Assembly: GCA_963922315.1 (NCBI GenBank)
Contig: CAWUID010000001.1
Location: 62,001-126,000 of the forward strand
DNA length: 64,000 nucleotides
Direction: 5' to 3'
Source of the DNA: JAHDBG01 sp963922315
Lineage (GTDB): Bacteria; Pseudomonadota; Gammaproteobacteria; Chromatiales; Chromatiaceae
Part shown: piece after piece, positions 61,119-64,000 of the stretch
Numbering within the stretch: the stretch's first letter is position 1
Layout of the letters: every line of letters starts with the position of its first letter
The notes under the pieces: model-generated
The model's input: the letters and a program-made list of their open reading frames with translations, nothing else
What the model was told of the DNA's origin: nothing
Databases searched by the model: none
Position numbers and translations under genes: made by a program

Positions 61119-61460
61119 TCATAAAGTGTAAAGATAGTCCAGTACCGCGTTAATTTCGGTTTCTGTCAGAATGTGATATTTGCCGAATGGTGGCATCCGT
61201 GACCCGGGGTTCAGTTGTGTCGCATCGTATATCTGGTCATACAGTTTCTGCCGGTCAGGGAAGCGTGCTTGCATAGCAATTAATGGTGGCCCCAGATTAC
61301 CGGGGCTGTCACCTTCCGGCATGCTGTGACAGGCCAGACAATTGCCACCTTTGCGATCCCAGGCGATGGCTTTACCTGCGGCAATTTGTTCCGGTGTGGC
61401 AGCCATCGTTATGCCTGATAACGAGATAAGAAATAATATTAACTTTACTAAGTGAGACAT
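61119..61460 (-). CDS. soxX: sulfur-oxidation cytochrome SoxX
   Basis: 113 residues: signal peptide (cleavage near TMA-ATPE), one heme c motif CLACHS near residue 40, and LPEGDSPGNLGPPLIAMQARFPD; the C-terminal methionine of RMPPFGKYHIL likely supplies the second axial ligand. Forms SoxXA with soxA. GGAAG lies six bases before its ATG. First sox gene; the XRE regulator gene ends 38 bases upstream, so it may be on the same transcript. Confidence 0.94.
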   Translation of the reverse strand: MSHLVKLILFLISLSGITMAATPEQIAAGKAIAWDRKGGNCLACHSMPEGDSPGNLGPPLIAMQARFPDRQKLYDQIYDATQLNPGSRMPPFGKYHILTETEINAVLDYLYTL

Positions 61461-61498
61461 ACTTTCTTCCGATACATGATGAAGACAGCCTGAATTGA

Positions 61499-61891
61499 TC
61501 AGGTTGACTTTTTCCCCTGAGTTGCCTGATCAAACCATTCGGTTAAAGCTTGTTTCAGGCTGGCCCGGCTGGCTTGTGACAAACGGCGGTAGATATTAAC
61601 CAGCAGCTGTTCTTCCTGATCCAACTGGTCAAATCTGTTCTTGTCTTCGACATCTCTTTGTTGCTGAGTTCGGTGCCTTTTTTTATGTCCGCGTCCGGTG
61701 GCTAACCACTCCGGGTCAACGTCCAGCAGTTTGGCTATCGAAAACAAGTGTTCCATGCGCAGGTTTTTCACCTGACCTTTTTCCCAGCGACTGACGGCGG
61801 CGCTGGTGACACCAACATGGCGTGCTAAGTTGCTGGCTTTTATGCCGGCGTCCCGGCGGGCTTCAAAAATACGTTCTTCTAGCAGGCTCAT
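61499..61891 (-). CDS. XRE-family transcriptional regulator
   Basis: 130 residues. The N-terminal helix-turn-helix (about 5-60) has IKASNLARHVGVTSAAVSRWE and LLDVDPEWLATGRG; the C-terminal part (DQEEQLLVNIYRRLSQASR) is a short helix. Resembles phage-repressor-type XRE regulators. Immediately upstream of soxXYZA on the same strand, so it may regulate the sox operon, but no operator is evident and it could as well autoregulate. Confidence 0.88.
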   Translation of the reverse strand: MSLLEERIFEARRDAGIKASNLARHVGVTSAAVSRWEKGQVKNLRMEHLFSIAKLLDVDPEWLATGRGHKKRHRTQQQRDVEDKNRFDQLDQEEQLLVNIYRRLSQASRASLKQALTEWFDQATQGKKST

Positions 61892-62017
61892 AGCCGAAGA
61901 TGATCACTGATTAGCAGTTAATTTTGGTTGTCAATCATACTTCTTGCTATATCTGCCGGATTGGTCAGAAAGGTGGTGATCGCCAGCCTGTCTCAGGCTG
62001 TGTGGTGACAGTCCTGG

Positions 62018-62743
62018 TCATGTCAGACGCTGTGTTGGCAGGGTCTGCATGGTGTTTTCTATCCAGTCTTCGGTCAGGGCCAGAATCTCTTTGGTGCTTT
62101 TGTCAGTGGTTGTGATCGGTGGCCCGATCCGCACCTGGATGGTGCCGGGATATTTTTTCAGTCCGCGTCGTGCCCAGTAGACGCCCGCATTATGCGCAAT
62201 CGGTACGACCGGATAGCCGGTTTTCTGCGCCAGCATGGCACCCCCGACATTATATTTCTGGCGCATGCCCGGTGCGGTGCGGGTACCTTCCGGAAAGATC
62301 AATACACTGCGTCCGGCATCCAGTGCCTCTCCGCCAGACTGGATCAGATCCAGGATTGCACGCCGTCCCGCATGCCGATCTATCGGGATAAAGCTGCCAA
62401 CCCTCAGTACCCAACCGAGTACCGGGATATGTAATAACTCTTTTTTTAACACCCAGGCCTGTTGTTTTGGCAAATGGTGGTGCAGGCTGATGGTTTCCCA
62501 GGCTGACTGATGTTTCACCATCAGAATGCAGGGCGCTGCTGCCAGGTGTTCCTGTCCTGTTACCTGTACATTCAGCCCGCAGATCACTTTTTGCAGCCAG
62601 GCATTGGCTTGCGACCAGCGTTGCACCATCCGATCAACATAACGTGTCGATACAAATTTATAAGGCACGAGTATTGCCGCACCATATAACAAAATAGTTA
62701 TCATCAGCAGGGCAAAGTACAGGATTGCACGTAATAAGGTCAT
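62018..62743 (-). CDS. plsC: 1-acyl-sn-glycerol-3-phosphate acyltransferase
   Basis: Adds the second acyl chain to lysophosphatidic acid at the inner membrane. 241 residues with an N-terminal membrane helix. The catalytic block reads KHQSAWET, with glutamate instead of the usual aspartate of HX4D, followed by FIPIDRHAGRRA and FPEGTRTAPG, the acyltransferase motifs. It overlaps gmhB by four bases, a common gmhB-plsC arrangement. A 7-bp stem (CAGCCTG/CAGGCTG, 61984-62000) lies just after the stop and may help termination. Confidence 0.93.
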   Translation of the reverse strand: MTLLRAILYFALLMITILLYGAAILVPYKFVSTRYVDRMVQRWSQANAWLQKVICGLNVQVTGQEHLAAAPCILMVKHQSAWETISLHHHLPKQQAWVLKKELLHIPVLGWVLRVGSFIPIDRHAGRRAILDLIQSGGEALDAGRSVLIFPEGTRTAPGMRQKYNVGGAMLAQKTGYPVVPIAHNAGVYWARRGLKKYPGTIQVRIGPPITTTDKSTKEILALTEDWIENTMQTLPTQRLT

Positions 62744-63279
62744 GTCATCTGCTCCAACAGATAAGGGATGGCATGTTGCAAATCAGCGAAGGCCGGGATA
62801 TTGGCCCAGGCGGGTTCGCGCGCTGTCAGTTGGCCTTTTCCGGTCAGCACTCGTACCGGAGATGCGCCGACTCGCTCCGCTGCTGCCAGGTCCCGGCCAC
62901 TGTCTCCGACGACAGGTACGCCGCACAGGCTACAGTCGAAATGTGCTGCGATCTGGTGGTATAGCCCGGGCGCTGGCTTGCGACAGGCGCAGCCTTCATC
63001 CGGACCATGCGGACAATAGACCAGGTGATCAATATGACCACCGACTGCACTCAGTTCTGCCTGCATCCTGGCATGCATGGCATCCAGAGTCGCGGTATCA
63101 AATAAGCCGCGCGCAATGCCGGACTGGTTTGTGGCCACAGCGACCTTCACATGAGCCTGGTTCAATTGTGCAATCGCGTCCAGGCTGCCGGGCAATGCAT
63201 GCCACTCCGTCGGGCTTTTAATATAATGACTTGAGTCCTGGTTGATGACACCGTCACGATCCAGAATCACCAGACGCAT
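62740..63279 (-). CDS. gmhB: D-glycero-beta-D-manno-heptose 1,7-bisphosphate 7-phosphatase
   Basis: HAD-type phosphatase that removes the 7-phosphate in heptose synthesis for LPS core and, with the alpha form, for GDP-heptose. 179 residues. The nucleophile is in LDRDGVIN (DXD); a zinc site is formed by the CPHGPDEGCACRKP stretch, and KPAPGL and VVGDSGRDLAAA are further motifs. May also serve the heptose pathway encoded at 18.8-35.7 kb. Confidence 0.95.
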   Translation of the reverse strand: MRLVILDRDGVINQDSSHYIKSPTEWHALPGSLDAIAQLNQAHVKVAVATNQSGIARGLFDTATLDAMHARMQAELSAVGGHIDHLVYCPHGPDEGCACRKPAPGLYHQIAAHFDCSLCGVPVVGDSGRDLAAAERVGASPVRVLTGKGQLTAREPAWANIPAFADLQHAIPYLLEQMT

Positions 63280-63294
63280 GTAAAAGTTGCCTCT

Positions 63295-64000
63295 TCAGTT
63301 TTTGTCCAGCTCAAGATAATCCCATGCCTTTTCAAGCCAGGTCGAATCTTTCTGAAATTGGGCTTCGTCAATCAGGCTGCCATTGTTCTCATTCAGAGCC
63401 AGCACTTTGCGCGCATCGGTTGCCAGTTGATCCAGACCAAGCCGGGTATAAGCGGTGATCATGATCTCTAAGGCGGCTTTTACTGCAGGAGTGCGCTGAT
63501 AGTGCTGTACCACATAATTTGCCCGATTGGCAGCTGCCAGAAATGCGCCACGCTTCAGGTAAAAGCGTGCGATGTGGATTTCGTTACGCGCCAGGTTATT
63601 ACGCAGGTACAACATCCGCTGGCGTGCATCCGGTGCATACACGGAATCGGGATACTGCTCCACCACTCTGGCAAAATCCTGATAGGCATCCAGTGCAGTG
63701 CCTGGGTCGCGTTGCGAATCATCCATGGGTAACAGCCGGTCGAAGATACTCAGCGCAGGGCTGAAATTGATCAGTCCCCGCAGATAATACGCATAAGCGA
63801 CTTCAGGATGACGTGGGTAAAAACGGATAAATTCATCGGCTGCCGCTAAAGCCTCGAAGGGTTCTTCAAGACGATAATAAGCATAAGCGATGTTCAGTTG
63901 TGCCTGCTGTGAGTATTCACCATACGGATAACGAATGTTGAGCTTTTTATAATAATCCACCGCTCTGGCGTAATCTTGTGCCTTTAATCTTTCTGTGGCG
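63295..64000 (-). CDS. bamD: outer-membrane assembly lipoprotein BamD, 3' part
   Basis: C-terminal 235 residues of BamD, the essential TPR lipoprotein of the BAM complex; the lipidated N-terminus lies beyond the window. Helical TPR repeats are visible (DYYKKLNIRYPYGEYSQQAQLNIAYAYYRL and AADEFIRFYPRHPEVAYAYYLRGL in part; then SVYAPDARQRMLYLRNNLARNEIHIARFYL). The end YRRT-like TYTRLGLDQLATDA is usual. Sixteen bases separate its stop from gmhB. Confidence 0.93.
   Translation of the reverse strand, partial: ATERLKAQDYARAVDYYKKLNIRYPYGEYSQQAQLNIAYAYYRLEEPFEALAAADEFIRFYPRHPEVAYAYYLRGLINFSPALSIFDRLLPMDDSQRDPGTALDAYQDFARVVEQYPDSVYAPDARQRMLYLRNNLARNEIHIARFYLKRGAFLAAANRANYVVQHYQRTPAVKAALEIMITAYTRLGLDQLATDARKVLALNENNGSLIDEAQFQKDSTWLEKAWDYLELDKN

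Noticed and set aside
61924..62115. 63-codon plus-strand frame between the XRE gene and plsC
   Set aside because: Mostly antisense to plsC, no ribosome-binding site and no recognisable domain.
1..64000. CRISPR arrays, tRNA and rRNA genes
   Set aside because: Reading both strands, I saw no regularly spaced direct repeats and no tRNA or rRNA signature; a dedicated scan was not possible.

Overview
The window reads as chromosome of a gram-negative gammaproteobacterium. Evidence for a gram-negative envelope: pal/cpoB, lptM, lpxH, bamD, a TolC-family channel, dolP, a class A penicillin-binding protein and type IV pilus genes. A soxXYZA operon points to a thiosulfate or sulfur oxidiser, and sucAB shows a 2-oxoglutarate dehydrogenase. 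I do not name a genus. Most of the window has mixed, moderate base composition; parts of 20.4-24.5 kb, 32.5-35.7 kb and 44.5-47.7 kb are clearly more AT-rich.

Layout. 0-7.2 kb: the end of nuoI, folK, a HigBA-like toxin-antitoxin pair, a pal/traT/cpoB/queC group on the minus strand, a TRAP transporter without its binding protein, and a Na/Ca exchanger. 7.2-8.0 kb: a long gap with a good promoter, a possible structured RNA and a 162-bp inverted-repeat element. 8.0-12.3 kb: a secreted protein, then a pilin with pilB and pilC. 12.2-18.8 kb: housekeeping genes (lysA with the tiny lptM, a NIF3 protein, thiS, ribosomal proteins L28 and L33, ribE, a DegQ-like protease, a YciK-like SDR, cysQ).

18.8-35.7 kb is one long minus-strand surface-sugar operon. 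It combines GDP-heptose activation genes (hddA-like, hddC-like), two sugar-nucleotide SDRs, a ColD-like PLP 3-dehydratase whose lysine is replaced by histidine, a sugar C-methyltransferase, a split transketolase, a B12/radical SAM enzyme, an L-2-hydroxyglutarate oxidase, two DPM1-like glycosyltransferases and two large membrane proteins. Together they suggest an unusual branched deoxy-heptose or related sugar, moved across the membrane on a polyprenyl carrier. A terminator separates this operon from sucAB.

35.8-44.5 kb: sucAB, an M23 peptidase, a TolC homologue, trpS and lpxH. 44.5-47.7 kb: a tightly overlapped three-gene cassette (DUF262 protein, AAA ATPase with a DUF3696-like tail, and a 322-residue protein I do not recognise) that looks like an undescribed defence-type system. 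47.7-57.4 kb: a FAD oxidase, dolP, a small lipoprotein, eno, a P-loop protein, metA, PBP1A and rsmI. 57.6-64 kb: a peroxiredoxin, a RAYT-type transposase flanked by inverted palindromic repeats, soxXYZA with an XRE regulator, plsC, gmhB and the 3' part of bamD.

Two copies of a transposase-less element with matching terminal inverted repeats occur at 40.2 kb (192 bp) and 51.4-52.1 kb (732 bp). Each is bordered by its own perfect 9-bp target duplication. The short copy sits in frame inside a small gene just upstream of sucA, adding 67 codons. The long copy carries about 380 bp of unrelated DNA between two large hairpins.
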